Source: Chrysoperla carnea (Eukaryota; Arthropoda; Insecta; Neuroptera; Chrysopidae). Taken from it: a DNA stretch of 64,000 bases. Where the stretch lies: contig NC_058340.1 in assembly GCF_905475395.1 (NCBI RefSeq), positions 87,501-151,500 on the forward strand, read 5' to 3'. The notes beneath the pieces are model-generated. The model had not been told where the DNA came from. It made no database searches and worked only from the letters and a program-made list of their open reading frames with translations. Position numbers and translations under genes: made by a program. The first letter of the stretch is position 1, and each line of letters opens with the position of its first letter. This document shows, in pieces, positions 23,783 through 35,520 of the stretch.

Positions 23783-24277
23783 ATGAATATTTTAAAGCAT
23801 TCTAAATGTAAGTAAATATTAATATTAATAATATGGTATGTAATACTTTTATAAATAAGATAATTTAAAATAAAAAACAAGTGTTTAAGATATTACTTAT
23901 ATTTTTAATTTTTAGGTTATATAACATCATCAACATACTCATACAGTTGCTTATCAATCATACATTATAGATTATTTAATAATTATATTAAATATAATAA
24001 TAAATTAAATCCAAATAAATCAAATATAATAAAATTAGAATTAAAATCAGATTATACATATATTAATAATAATAACAAATTAATAACAACATTTGGTATG
24101 AATTTAAATAAACGTTTAATAAAACAACAAAATATTACAAATGAAATAATAGAGAAATTAAATGAATTAAATGAAGCGATAGAAAGTAATGCATATAAAA
24201 ATAATTTAAATGAATTCAATAAAAATGAATTGATTAAAAATAAATTAAAACAAAAAGGTTTAAATTTATTAAAATAA
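23783..24277 (+). CDS. Small hypothetical protein, 128 aa
   Basis: I do not recognise this protein. Exon 23783-23807 (MNILKHSK) ends at a GTAAGT donor, and exon 23916-24277 follows a TTTTTAG acceptor. The splice keeps a frame open to the stop. The N-terminus, with STYSYSCLSIIHYRLFNNYI, has few acidic residues and is basic and hydroxylated, so a mitochondrial targeting sequence is possible. Then come LIKQQNITNEIIEKLNELNE and ELIKNKLKQKGLNLLK, which look helical and basic. AATAAA-rich sequence follows within 80 bp. The frame is N/K-rich as expected from base composition, so protein coding is likely but not certain. Confidence 0.55.
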
Positions 24278-25163
24278 ATATAATATGTATGTAGTAATTG
24301 TACTGTTTTGTTCTGTTGTAATAAGTAGGTAATAAGCTTGTGTTGTAAAAATAAATAATAAAATAAAATAAAAATTATGTTTATCTTTATTATTGATAAT
24401 AATTATGATTTTGATGTGTTTTTTATTTATTTATTACCTTTTAATACTTTTATTTTATTACAACGACTGACATGACAGACAGACAGACTTGACGTAATTT
24501 TATTAAATTAGGTAAAACATGATTATCGTTATCGTTATCGTTATGAACATTGATCCACGTGTTACTGTTCAAACAAATTGTTCAATTATTTTTAATACCT
24601 ATCTTGTATAATTTTAAATTGTCTGATACGATTCATAACTAATTTTAATTATTAAAGAATCGTTTTAAAATGATATTAAAACGATTTAAAAGAACTTTTA
24701 AATGCCTAAAATATTTTTCACTAAACTAAACGAAACGATTAATAATCGTTTCTTTTTCAGAGGCGGATTTATCAGCAGGCTGAGTAGGCAAAAGCCTGTG
24801 ACGCCAAATTTGGCTCAAAAATTTTTTGTTTATCTTATAGAATTAAAAAAAAAGTTGTTTAACAAAAGTTACAATATTTAGTAACTAAACCGAATACCCC
24901 AATGTCATGTCTGTAGTCTGTACCCATGATGAATAATTACCAACCGCTTTTATAAAGAATACTGCAGGTGCGTGCGCATAGGAAGTGTTTCAGCAGCCAA
25001 AATCCCTCCTATTGATATCGAATAAATTTGAATTAGCAATATAATGCTATAAATGCATCCATTTATGACACAAGTTTCCATGCCTTGTCAGATATCCATG
25101 CATATTTTGAGATCAATACATTCTTTGATTTTGTCTTTGAGTCGTTACTATGGAACTGGCTGA

Positions 25164-25328
25164 TATGCTACGAAAAAGGTTTTGATTGAAAGAAGTGGAA
25201 ACGCTGGAGAAGCTTTCAGAAAAGTTTTCAAAACCCTGATCGAAATCTGTGATGAATACAGACATAGAAATCCGGAAGCCAAGGTTCACGTCAAAACAGA
25301 CCCAACACTCGAACGTACATACAAATAA
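25164..25328 (+). pseudogene. Unidentified protein-coding relic, GC-richer than surroundings
   Basis: An open stretch of 54 codons without a start reads KVLIERSGNAGEAFRKVFKT, then LIEICDEYRHRNPEAK and VHVKTDPTLERTYK before a stop. Codon use is clearly less AT-rich than in the neighbouring genes, and the sequence has a well-mixed, conserved-protein look (EICDEYRHRNPEAKV). The DNA just upstream is also protein-like in another frame, so this is probably a broken copy of a longer gene. I cannot assign a family. Candidates are a decayed host gene, transposon cargo, or a horizontally acquired gene. Confidence 0.5.
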
Positions 25329-25639
25329 GGACACTATAGATAAGTGGAAGGTAGGTAAGTAGGTACCTTCGTGGTTGACATTTTCTTATATAGCTAATTA
25401 ATAAAATAGATAGTTATCCAAAGATTAGATATTTTTTGTTTAAATAAACTTCATTAAATCGTGAATTATAAGAATAATCAGTTATACAGGTAGGTAGGTA
25501 GGTAGGTAGGTAGGTAGGTACTAACTAATTTGTCACTAAACAAAGAGTCATCGAAATCAATTGGCGTGATATTGAGTTATTCGTGCATTTGTCGCGCATA
25601 TACCTACCTACTTAATCCAAATTTAAGACCTACCTACTT

Positions 25640-25790
25640 ATAGATTTTCCATGGACGTCATTGTCAAAATTGGACCAAATTGAAATGTGGTCCACATGGG
25701 AAGCACCAGCTTTCAAATAGAAAAGAATCATCAAAATCGGTTTACCCACTCGAAAGTTCTGAGATAACAAACATAAAAAAAAAAAAAAAA
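25640..25790 (-). mobile_element. Dispersed SINE-like repeat (reverse copy)
   Basis: Read on the minus strand, it has the order ACTTTCGAGTGGGTAAACCG, ATTTTGATGATTC, AAGCTGGTGCTTCCCATGTG and CAATTTTGACAATGACGTCC. This corresponds to the copy at 40387-40610, which has CCGACTTCAAACAAAACAGG, ACTTTCGACTGGATGTTCG, TTCCCGTCTATTTCCATTTC and TGACAATGGCATCCATGGGA. Similar sequences are widespread in insect genomes. Non-coding. Confidence 0.6.
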
Positions 25791-26154
25791 CAGTTGAATT
25801 GAGTGCCTTTTTAAAGTCAAACAATAAATACAAAACCTTTTTAAAAAAGAGTTATTAAAATTGAAAGGATTTGAAATGTTTTAAATCGTTTTTGTTCAGC
25901 TGTTGAGTTTATACGGGATGGATGTGCTTTTACTTGGGTATAAAGTAACGTTAAACATAAATAAGTAGGTAGGTAGGTAGGTAGGTAGGTAGGTAGGTAC
26001 CACACACACACACCAATGCAATGGATTCAATAAATAATCATTAACTGCAATGAATCCTCTGTTTTCTATCCTCTATCCTCTTAAAATTGAATACTTTTAA
26101 AAGCTGCAGCTAACTTTATACTTAGACTTACCTATCTATACGTATAACAACAGA

Positions 26155-26750
26155 AAGTAAACAATTGACTGAGTTAATTGTTTAAAAAGTCACTGTTTGA
26201 ATTCTTTTAAAAATCAATTACAGCCAAGCTACTTGTTTTAGTTTTAGAATTTAGAATTTTTATACCATGTATATATGTAATATATATCAAGGTATAGTCA
26301 GTTTAGTCCTAAGTTTGTAACTAGAGCTTAAAAATATTGATGTTACGGAAAAGATTTAATAGAGGTGTCCATAAAATCATCTAATTAGTTCATTTTCGGT
26401 TGTCTGTCTGTTTGTCAACACGATACCTCAAAAAACGAAAAGAAATATCAAGTCTATAGGACCCATCTTGTAAATCATTAGGTTAGAACAAAAGTTTAAA
26501 TGTAAAAAATACTCCTCATAAGAAATAAACAACTTTTGTTTGAAACATCACTGTTTATCCGTGTGGGCACAAATTAGGATCGAACATTGTATAGTATATA
26601 CTATATACAAATACATACCAATCATGTATCTGTGACATGTATGTATAAGAGTGGCTATCTTTCTTTATTTACATCTAACGATTGAGTCATCAACATTGTG
26701 TATACATATATGGTATTTCAACAATTAACTCAGTTAATTGTTTGTTTTCA
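26155..26750 (-). mobile_element. Dispersed element with AATTGACTGAGTTAATTGTT ends
   Basis: The element is framed by AACAATTGACTGAGTTAATTG (26161 on) and, inverted, AACAATTAACTCAGTTAATTG (about 26719-26739). Inside lie a TTTATACCATGTATATATG segment and the reverse complement of a block (GTTTTTTGAGGTATCGTGTT and GGTTGTCCGTC-like) seen in plus orientation near 30420-30810 and 38620-39175. No coding frame is present, so it is a non-autonomous element whose class is not resolved. Confidence 0.6.
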
Positions 26751-27898
26751 CTTATTATATACATGTATGTACATGTATATAATAATATAATATAAATACG
26801 CATGTGTATTAAATATAAATATATAATAGTAGGTAGGTAGATATATATATATATATATTGAACTAACCAATCATATTTAATATAACTAATATAAACTCCA
26901 CCTTTATTTATATTATAATTATATATAACTATCTTTATATTAAATAAAGATAAAGCTATATAAAATAAATATATATATATATATAAATATGTAGGTACCT
27001 ACACCATTATTATATAATTATAATAATAATAATAATGGTGTATTATATATAGCAGCTATCTTTATTTAAACTATATAAATGTATATAAAATTAAATAAAG
27101 ATAATAAATATATATATATATATATATTTAAATTTATGATTGTAGATAGATATTTAAAAAAATAATTTTATTTAGTTGAAATTTAAACATTAAACTGTTA
27201 ACAACAACAACAACATAACATACCTACAAGTATACGAACAAACAAACAAACAAACATACAACCATTTTAATTTATTTATTTGTTACAAGATTTAATTATT
27301 GATTAAATTAATTATTAATAAAACATTATGTGAGTGTAATGAAATACATATTTATTTAAAACAAATATAAATGTTTGTTTATTCAAAATAAAAATCAATC
27401 ACAATATTTATATAAGTGGCAACAAAACATTAATCAATAATAATAATAATAATATCTACCTATATCTATATCTATATTTATTTAAAAAGTGTTTTAATTA
27501 ATTAATTTGTTTATTATAATAATAATAATTAATAATATATTATTTTGTGTTAAGATCATTACAAACTTTATGTGATTAATTAATTATTTATTTAAAAAAT
27601 ATTATGTGTGTGTAAGTTTGTGCGTAAGTGTGTGTGCTTGTAAGTAATTATAAAGTGCAGCTTTAGAATAAATAATTAATTTATTTATGTGTTAATAATA
27701 TCTAAGTATCTAAATTATATTGAATTGTGTGTGAGTTTATGTGTGTTTTACTCATGATTGACTAGTTTAATTTTAATATAACAATCTAACAAGGTAACAC
27801 AATCCGACCGACGCGACGGAAAACATAACATTAACAACAAAATTAATTAAATTTTAATATAAATGTTTTATGATTTGTGATATTTAAACAATATCAAA

Positions 27899-30800
27899 AT
27901 GTTTAATAATAATGTATTATCACCAACAACGACAATTAATAACGATAATGAACAACAACAACAGAATTCATTATCATTATCACCAACTGTAGCATCATCA
28001 ATACAAAATAATAATAATAATAATAATAATGATTTTCAACAAACATCAACATTATCAACAACAAAAATTACACCAACAACAACAGCAACAACATCATCAT
28101 CATTAAGTGATAAATCATGTACATCACCTAAATTAAAAGTTACAACACCACCAATTAATACGAATACTGTACCATTATCATCGAATACATCAACTGGTGC
28201 TACCAATCATAATAATACAACATTTGGATCATGGTATCAACAACAACAATCATTATCATTATCACCACCATCATCTAATCATCATAATAATTATCAACAT
28301 CATGCATCATCATCATCAGTTGTACATCAACATCAACAACAACAACATCATCAACAACAATTAGCTGCTGTAGCCGCCGCACATCATCATCATCATCAAG
28401 CAGCAGCTGTTGCAGCTGCATTAGCATCACAATATTGTAATAATCAACAACAATCAACAATTAATAATAATCATAATCATCATTTAAATTCAATACAAAA
28501 TGATAATCATCAACATCATCATTTAATGATTGGATCGAGTTATCATCATGATGGCAATACATCATCATCATCATTATCACCACCATCATCATTAAGTGTT
28601 GGAGGTGCTGCTGCTGCTTTATGGCATCATCATCATCATCATCGTGGTGTTGTTTCTGCACCGCCACCACCACCACCACCATCATTGTTTCATATGAATC
28701 ATCATCCACAAGAATACATAACACCATCACCACCTGCACCAACTGATTATCACAATCATCATCATCATTATCAATCATTATCATCACCATATCATCCACA
28801 TCATCATCATCATAGTGTGATGAATAGTTTACATCATCAACATTATTTACAACACCAACAACAACAACATGATCATCAACAATCAAATGATAATACTGAT
28901 AATGAACAACAATTATCAACAACAGCATTATCAGTACCAACAGCAGGTGTTGGTGGTGCAATAATACCACCATCACCACCAATAACAATATCAATTGGTA
29001 GTGATTTATCATCACCACCACCATCATTAACAATATTACAACAACAACAACAACAACAACATTATCATTATCAACAACAACAACAACATCATTTAAATAT
29101 AAATAATAATGATAATCATCAATCATCAAGTGATGATGAGGATAATGATAATGATAATGATAATATACATCATCATCATCATCATCATCATATAACAAGT
29201 AAAACAATAATACCACCAACATTACAACAACAACAACAATCAACAATAATAAACAACAATAATAATAATAATAACAATATAAATACAACAATAGTTGGAC
29301 GTAGATCACCATACGAATGGATGCGTAAACCATCTTATCACACTCAACCAAATCCAGGTATGTTCAGTTTGATTACTTTTTATCAATCAATCAATAATAT
29401 TTATTTATCTAATTAGTATCTAAATCTATTAATTTTAAAATCCATTCATACCTACTTAACAAGTACCTACATTTACTACAAGAAACAAATTAATGCATCT
29501 TTGAAATTTAATTTATTAGTCAGTGGTGGATTTACACTAGGGGCAATCGGGGCTAGTGCCCAGGGCGGCAAATTTTCTAGGGCCGCAAAATTTGGAAAGT
29601 GAGAAAACATTTTCTATACAATATATAATTAACTAATTCTTTTAAATAAAGATTTTATCTTTCAAGAAATATAATTTATGCATTATGTATCAAATTAAAA
29701 TTTTGTATATTATAATATAGGAAATTTAAGTGAAAACTATTAAAATAGTTTAATTAATTTATTTCCAATAAGATATCACAACTATTAAAATAAAATTTCA
29801 GTCATAGGGCGGCATTTTCTTCAATGCCCCAGGGCGGCAGAATTTTAAATCCGGCCCTGTTATTAGTTCTTTATTTGGTTGTTAATATTTTGTAAAAAAA
29901 AAAAGTCCATCCTTTTTGGGAAAGTAGTCGGGAGGTTTTAAAATTTTTTTTACAAATAACAAAAATACTATGCATAAAAAAAACGAACTAAAAGTTCTTA
30001 TTGACGACTATTTCTATACTTTTTCGATTTTTATTTTACTTTCTAGCTTCTAAATTGGCCTAAATATGCCAATTTTAAAATGGAATTTTTTTGCTCTTTC
30101 AAATGGGTAAATGGGTAAAAGTTATTAATTTTTTTTAGAAGAAATAATTTTTACATATAAACTTTTACAAGTTTACAAGATGAATACTTCTTCATTCGAT
30201 TGAATTACTAAAAAATTCCATTTATAATTAACATACTTCAGTTAATTTTGAAGCTAGAAAGTTGAAGAAAAAAAAGAAAATATGTACAAATACTTGAGCT
30301 AGAACTTTTAATTAAATTTTTATTTTTTATTTGATGTTTTGTATAATTTTTTAATTTTTAAATATGTTTCATAAGACAATCAATCCTCCTTACATTTTAT
30401 ACTTTGGAAGAAAATAGACAATGTTTTGATATTAATTGCGCCCTCACGGCCACGGGTAAACAATGATATTTTTACGAACGATTATTTAAAAAAGAAAAAA
30501 GTTGTTTATTTTTGTATAAGAAACATTTTTTATAATTAAACTTTTGTTCTATCTCTAACGGTTTACTAAATAAGTCCTACGATTCAAGACCCAATTGACC
30601 TATGTAGCTCATTTATTATGAATTCGACATCAATTTTTACATCCTGAGAACGCTATAAAATTTCAATTTGAAATGTCTTCCCGTTTTTGAGTTATCGTGT
30701 TGACAGACAGACGGTGATTTTATAAATAGGTGATTTGGGTAAATAGGTGAAAAACTTGGGTCTAAACTTGGTATACCTTCATATATATTTCATATATTCA

Positions 30801-33800
30801 GGGCATAGTAAGGAGGACGCTTGTCGCTTCTAAATCTTAATTTTGTCATTAAATTTACAAACTCAAACTTTTGAGTTCTGATCGAAATTTTTCAAAAATT
30901 GACGCATTTGTTAAAAACATAAATGTAAGAAATGTGTTTTGTGGTTCACATCCTTCTCTAATAACAACATGCGCTTGATAATTGTAAAAAAATTTAATTT
31001 GTTAATAACAAACTAATTAACAACATTTATTACGACATACTTAAATCTTGATGTTCCAACAGACCAGACTTGTATCGATCGATAGCTATTTAATTTAAAA
31101 AAAAAAAAAAACATTAATTTATGGCACGCCGTTCTACTTTTTAAGAAATTAAGTATTTGTTACAAATTTGAATTAAAATTGTCAATACTGACAATTTTAA
31201 TTCAAATTTGTAATTAATTATCAATATTGATAATTTTAATTCAAACTTGGATTTAAAATTGTTAAAAGGTCATGTTAATTTTAATACCGTAAATCTTAAT
31301 TAATATTAAAATTAAAAAAAAAAGAACTTGATGTTTCAAAAAGTAAGATGGTGTGTCATATTAATTGAAATTTTATAGTGATTAATTTCTTATTTAATTA
31401 TATTTTAAAGATGTTTACTTATACAAGTAACTAACTACCCTTATCTACCTACATTTTTCGTCTAAGTAACTACTTAATTATTTTTGATAATGTTGAGAAT
31501 ATTTTGATAGTTTTACTGATTTAAAACAATTTAAAATTGATAAGTATATTTTTTTGTTAAAATACCTACTTTTAAGAGCACGATTAATTTTCTAAGAGCG
31601 TCGGGGTTTTAGTTTTTGAATTTGAATTGATTTTATTCATTAACAATTTTATTAACATTTTCATAAATTAATTTGACTGATTAATAATGTAATGTAATGT
31701 AATTAATATACTTTGTACCTACTTATTTAATATTAATTATAAATATGATATGATATGATATTGTTATTAGTTTGTTGTAATATTCATCTATCTACGTAAA
31801 TAGATATCTATCTACCTATGTAGGTAGATAATTAAATATTTAAATATTAAGTAAAGTAAATTCAATGTAAATATTACACATGTTGTAAGTACATATAAGT
31901 ATTGTAGGTACCTACGTAGATAAAAATACATACAAATATAAATATATATATATAGGTATCTATATTTGTTTATTATATATATTTATACTTATATTATATA
32001 TCATATCATATGTAAACATCCTGTCTTATAGTATAGTACCTACCTATCTACATATAGTGTACATACATTAGTGTAGTTAGTTAAAGTGTAGACTGTAAAT
32101 ATTAAAATATAACTTTATATACTTAAGTATATTTAATAAATTATGTAAGGTATGAAAGTAAAGTAGGTACCTATCTATACCTGCAGTATATTATTTATAA
32201 AAACATATTTATATTCATATTTTTAAATTATATTAAATATTTACTAAAAATCAAATAGATATCGTATTCCGAATTCAATAAACTATCATTCTTATAATTT
32301 TATAATCAAGTATTTTTATAATTTATCCAATTTAAACTTTATTATAATTAGATAGTTATAGATAGGTATCTATAGGTACCTATCTATAACTATCTACATA
32401 TTAATTAATTTGATTATAATTCATTCTAATTAGTTTTAAATTAATAAATAATTAATTTATTAAATATATATATATATATATATATACCTACGTATGTAAT
32501 AAAATAAATATTTATTAATAAATATAATTGTTTATAAATAAATAAGTACCTACTTATAATATAATATAATATAATATTATTAGTATTATACTTATTTATT
32601 TATAAATAATAATAATAATAATAAAATCACATAATAAATAAATAAATAAATAAATAAATATTATTAAATTTAATTATTTTAACATAATATAATAATAATA
32701 TAATGATTTATTTATTTATTATTTTATGAACTACTTTTATTTATTTAAAACAATAATATATTTAATAATAATAATATATTTAATATACTTGCTTACTTAA
32801 TTTAATTTAATGATTCAGATACTTAATAATAAATAATTTAATATTTATTTTATATTTAAAAATAGATATAAAATTTGTTATTTTTATGATTTATAAAACT
32901 ATACCTAATACTTAAATTATTTATTAGATATAAATAAATATAGGTATAATAGTTATATGTATAATACCTATTTATATTTATTTTATAGATATAGTTATCT
33001 ATTTAAATAAATATATTATAATTAATTTATTATGTTCATTATTATTAAATATAATCGATATCTATTGATATTGATAATTATCTAATCATATATATTTATT
33101 AAAAATAGTTATACTTGTGGATAAAAGAATACGATACCTGATCTAATATATCAGATCAGATCAGATCAGATATATTTGATAGTTGATGTTAAAAGTAATA
33201 AATAAACATATTTTAACATATTTAGTTAGTGTCATATTTTTATTGACCGCAAGATACAACAATTATTTAAAGTTGTTTGAGTAAATACAGTGAATGTTCA
33301 TTTATAAACATAGTTTTGGGGTCTCTTGCTTCATAAAATTTTAAATTATTTCATTTTAAAATTGTGATTTTTAACACTGAAGTATTTTATGGAACAACTT
33401 ACAATAATGTGTTCATTTCACAAAAATTAATCGCTGAATGAGCTTCAAAAATGTTTTCATCATCAAGAAAATATATCACGGATACTATTAATGCCAAAAA
33501 AAAAAAAAACAAACATTACCATACGGCGCTTTTCAAAAAGAAAACATAAAAAAACTTTGATTCTTGACGCTTTATCAATATTTTTATATCATTGTTTACA
33601 TATTTAACACAAGTACCTATTGCCTGTACATGTAGATAGCTACGGTCCTGTTTGAACATTTAAATAATCTATAAAAGTGATCCGCTAACTTAATATAAAT
33701 ATAAATATTAATATTTAATTAAATAAAATATAAAGTAAATCCAAGTGTGAACCCCATCATAAAATAAATATAGGTATTTATTTAAAAAGAAGGTTGTACC

Positions 33801-35124
33801 TTTGTACCTCTATTTAGTTTTTATATAAATATCAATATCTATTTATTTATATTTAATTTATATTTAGGTTTTAAACTTTTAAAGGATATCTAGGTACTAG
33901 GTATCTTGTTTATTATTAGTTTAAAAATATTTTAACAATAAATAACTAATACCTAGTAAAGTAAAGTAAAGTAAAATAAAGTAATATGTTAGGTACCATC
34001 CTACCATAACCTATACCATAACCATAACCATAACTATAACCATATCTAACCTTTTACTTTCTTTTAAATACAATAAATAATATAAAATAATTAAGTTATA
34101 AAATATAATATTTATTTAATATTTAGTTTAGTTTAGGTATTTATTTGTAGCTAATGTTATTGTCGGTAAACATTAAAGTAAAATAAATATAAATAAATAT
34201 AGATATTGTAAGTACATACATACATACATACATACATACATAGGTATAGGCTATCTAAATGTTTAATGTTTAGACATTTAAAGGACATTAAGTTTAAATG
34301 ATACAATCAATGATTTAGTATGCTATCTATACTATATGTATGTTTGTATGTTTGTATGATACATTAAACATTTTTACACTTTAAATTAAATATGTATTCA
34401 TTGATTTTAAAAATTAATTTATTTTATAATATTTATTTACTTACATTTTAATATTTATTTATTAAGATCATTTTATTAAATTCTTTAAAAATTAAAAAAG
34501 CAATATTTGATTTTAAGATAAATATGCAGTTAGTTATTCAATCTCTGATGGAATTCGCTTAGCTAATGCAGCTCCTATCAAGTTTTTCTTATTGATATTG
34601 AATACCTAATTCTTATGTAGAGAAAAGATTTTGATTTATTTTTAATTATATTTTAATAATAATAATAATAAATAAGTAGATATTAAAATAAAAAAATGAG
34701 TAACTAATTAAATTTAATTTTAATTTTTTATTTTGCAGGTAAAACACGTACAAAAGATAAATATCGTGTTGTATATACAGATCATCAACGTTTAGAATTA
34801 GAAAAGGAATTCCATTATTCACGTTACATAACGATTAGACGTAAAGCAGAACTAGCAGCAACATTAGGTTTATCAGAACGTCAAGTTAAAATATGGTTTC
34901 AAAATAGACGTGCTAAAGAACGGAAACAAGTTAAAAAACGTGAAGAATTAACAACAAATACAACAACAACAACAACAACAACAATTAATACTAAAGAATT
35001 TAATAAATCATTATTATTAGAAAATACTTCACATTTAATTAATCAACAACAACAACAACAACAACATCATTTATTAACTACAATACAACAACAACAACAA
35101 CAACATTTACATCAATATTATTAA
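27899..35124 (+). CDS. cad: Homeobox protein caudal (Cdx family)
   Basis: Caudal is the Cdx-class homeodomain activator of posterior patterning and hindgut genes. Exons 27899-29357 and 34739-35124 join in phase 1 to give 614 residues. Exon 1 is mostly H/Q/N/S/P low complexity, but its end carries the caudal hexapeptide region [11 protein letters not shown] (W at about 474). The splice falls between this and the homeodomain, as in other caudal genes. Exon 2 starts [20 protein letters not shown], followed by the rest of the homeodomain with [18 protein letters not shown] and [16 protein letters not shown] (about 490-551). A T/Q/H-rich tail follows. The protein is much longer than typical caudal proteins because of trinucleotide runs. 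The long antisense frame over exon 1 is a shadow. Confidence 0.96.
29521..29859. mobile_element. hAT-type MITE with 8-bp target-site duplication
   Basis: The 339-bp element begins CAGTGGTGGATTTA and ends as the complement of CAGGGCCGGATTTA. It is flanked on both sides by TTATTAGT (29513-29520 and 29860-29867). CAGNG ends plus an 8-bp duplication identify the hAT superfamily. The ends also carry CCCAGGGCGGCAAATTTTC-like subterminal repeats. There is no transposase frame. The perfect duplication suggests a fairly recent insertion. Confidence 0.9.
30420..30810 (+). mobile_element. Dispersed non-coding element, copy in caudal intron
   Basis: The order GCGCCCTCACGG..GGTAAACA, CTTTTGTTCTATCTCTAACG, GACCCAATTGACCTATG, CGTTTTTGAGTTATCGTGTT and TGACAGACAGACGG matches 38755-39175 and the reverse of 26260-26560. 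Similar sequences occur in many insect genomes. It carries no frame. Confidence 0.65.
31162..31211. repeat. Near-perfect palindrome (23-bp arms, 4-bp spacer)
   Basis: The left arm starts ACAAATTTGAATTAAAATTG and the right arm is its exact complement, separated by ATAC. It sits inside a larger inverted repeat (about 31122-31366, arms near GCACGCCGTTCTACTTTTT and AAAAAGTAAGATGGTGTGTC). It is probably the core of a fold-back MITE in the caudal intron. Confidence 0.85.
32349..32396. repeat. Palindrome (20-bp perfect arms, 8-bp spacer)
   Basis: TAGATAGTTATAGATAGGTA, a spacer TCTATAGG, then its exact reverse complement. It lies among TAGGTA-type microsatellites in the caudal intron and may have arisen from simple-repeat slippage. 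Confidence 0.85.
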
Positions 35125-35342
35125 TTATATTTAATTAATAATTAAATTAATTAATATTAAATAAAACTAGGTATACCTATACAGATTGGATTCTATACTA
35201 TACCTACTTCTTAGTACACATACACATATATGATCATGGAAAACAGTATAAAATCCAATCTGTATACAAAAAACATACATACATACATACATACATACAT
35301 ACTTATACAGTTTGTAAATCATACTTATACAGTTAGTTATTT

Positions 35343-35520
35343 AAAGTTTTTATGAACGTTCTTATGTATAAAATAAAGATAGATGCTTTATTGTTGTATA
35401 ATACGTATGCAATCGTATTATTTATTAGTTATACAACAGTTAACTTAAATCGAATACAAACAATACATTGCCTGCAAATTCTTTCATTGTCTTATACATA
35501 AGAACGTTCATAAAAACTTT
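35343..35520. mobile_element. Short MITE-like element with 29-bp perfect terminal inverted repeats
   Basis: Arms at 35343-35371 and 35492-35520 contain TTTTTATGAACGTTCTTATG and its complement, 178 bp end to end. Just upstream another inverted pair (around 35181-35200 and 35248-35268, ACAGATTGGATTCTATAC type) flanks a 50-bp spacer. Both lie about 60-400 bp after the caudal stop, in its probable 3' UTR or flank. No target duplication was identified. Confidence 0.7.

Larger units (their letters stand above)
24278..27898. other. Intergenic region upstream of caudal
   Basis: Holds a one-sided relic resembling a hAT end (24765-24830, AGGCGGATTTATC), the protein-like relic at 25164-25328, two dispersed element copies (listed separately), (GTAG)n microsatellites at about 25490-25520 and 25965-26000, and long TA/TATA runs at 26760-27130. 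The last 700 bp are the probable caudal promoter and 5' UTR. I see no clear core promoter. Confidence 0.5.
29358..34738. other. 5.4-kb caudal intron
   Basis: GTATGT donor and TTTTGCAG acceptor. It contains a hAT MITE (29521-29859), a dispersed element copy (30420-30810), a 31122-31366 inverted repeat with a near-perfect inner palindrome, a second palindrome at 32349-32396, and many short TAGGTA/TATA microsatellites. No coding exon was found. Conserved enhancers could be here but cannot be recognised by eye. Confidence 0.7.

Noticed and set aside
28461-29351. 296-codon antisense frame over caudal exon 1
   Set aside because: It consists of runs of V, D, L, M and Y that mirror the CAT/CAA/AAT repeats of the sense strand. 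It is a composition shadow of caudal.
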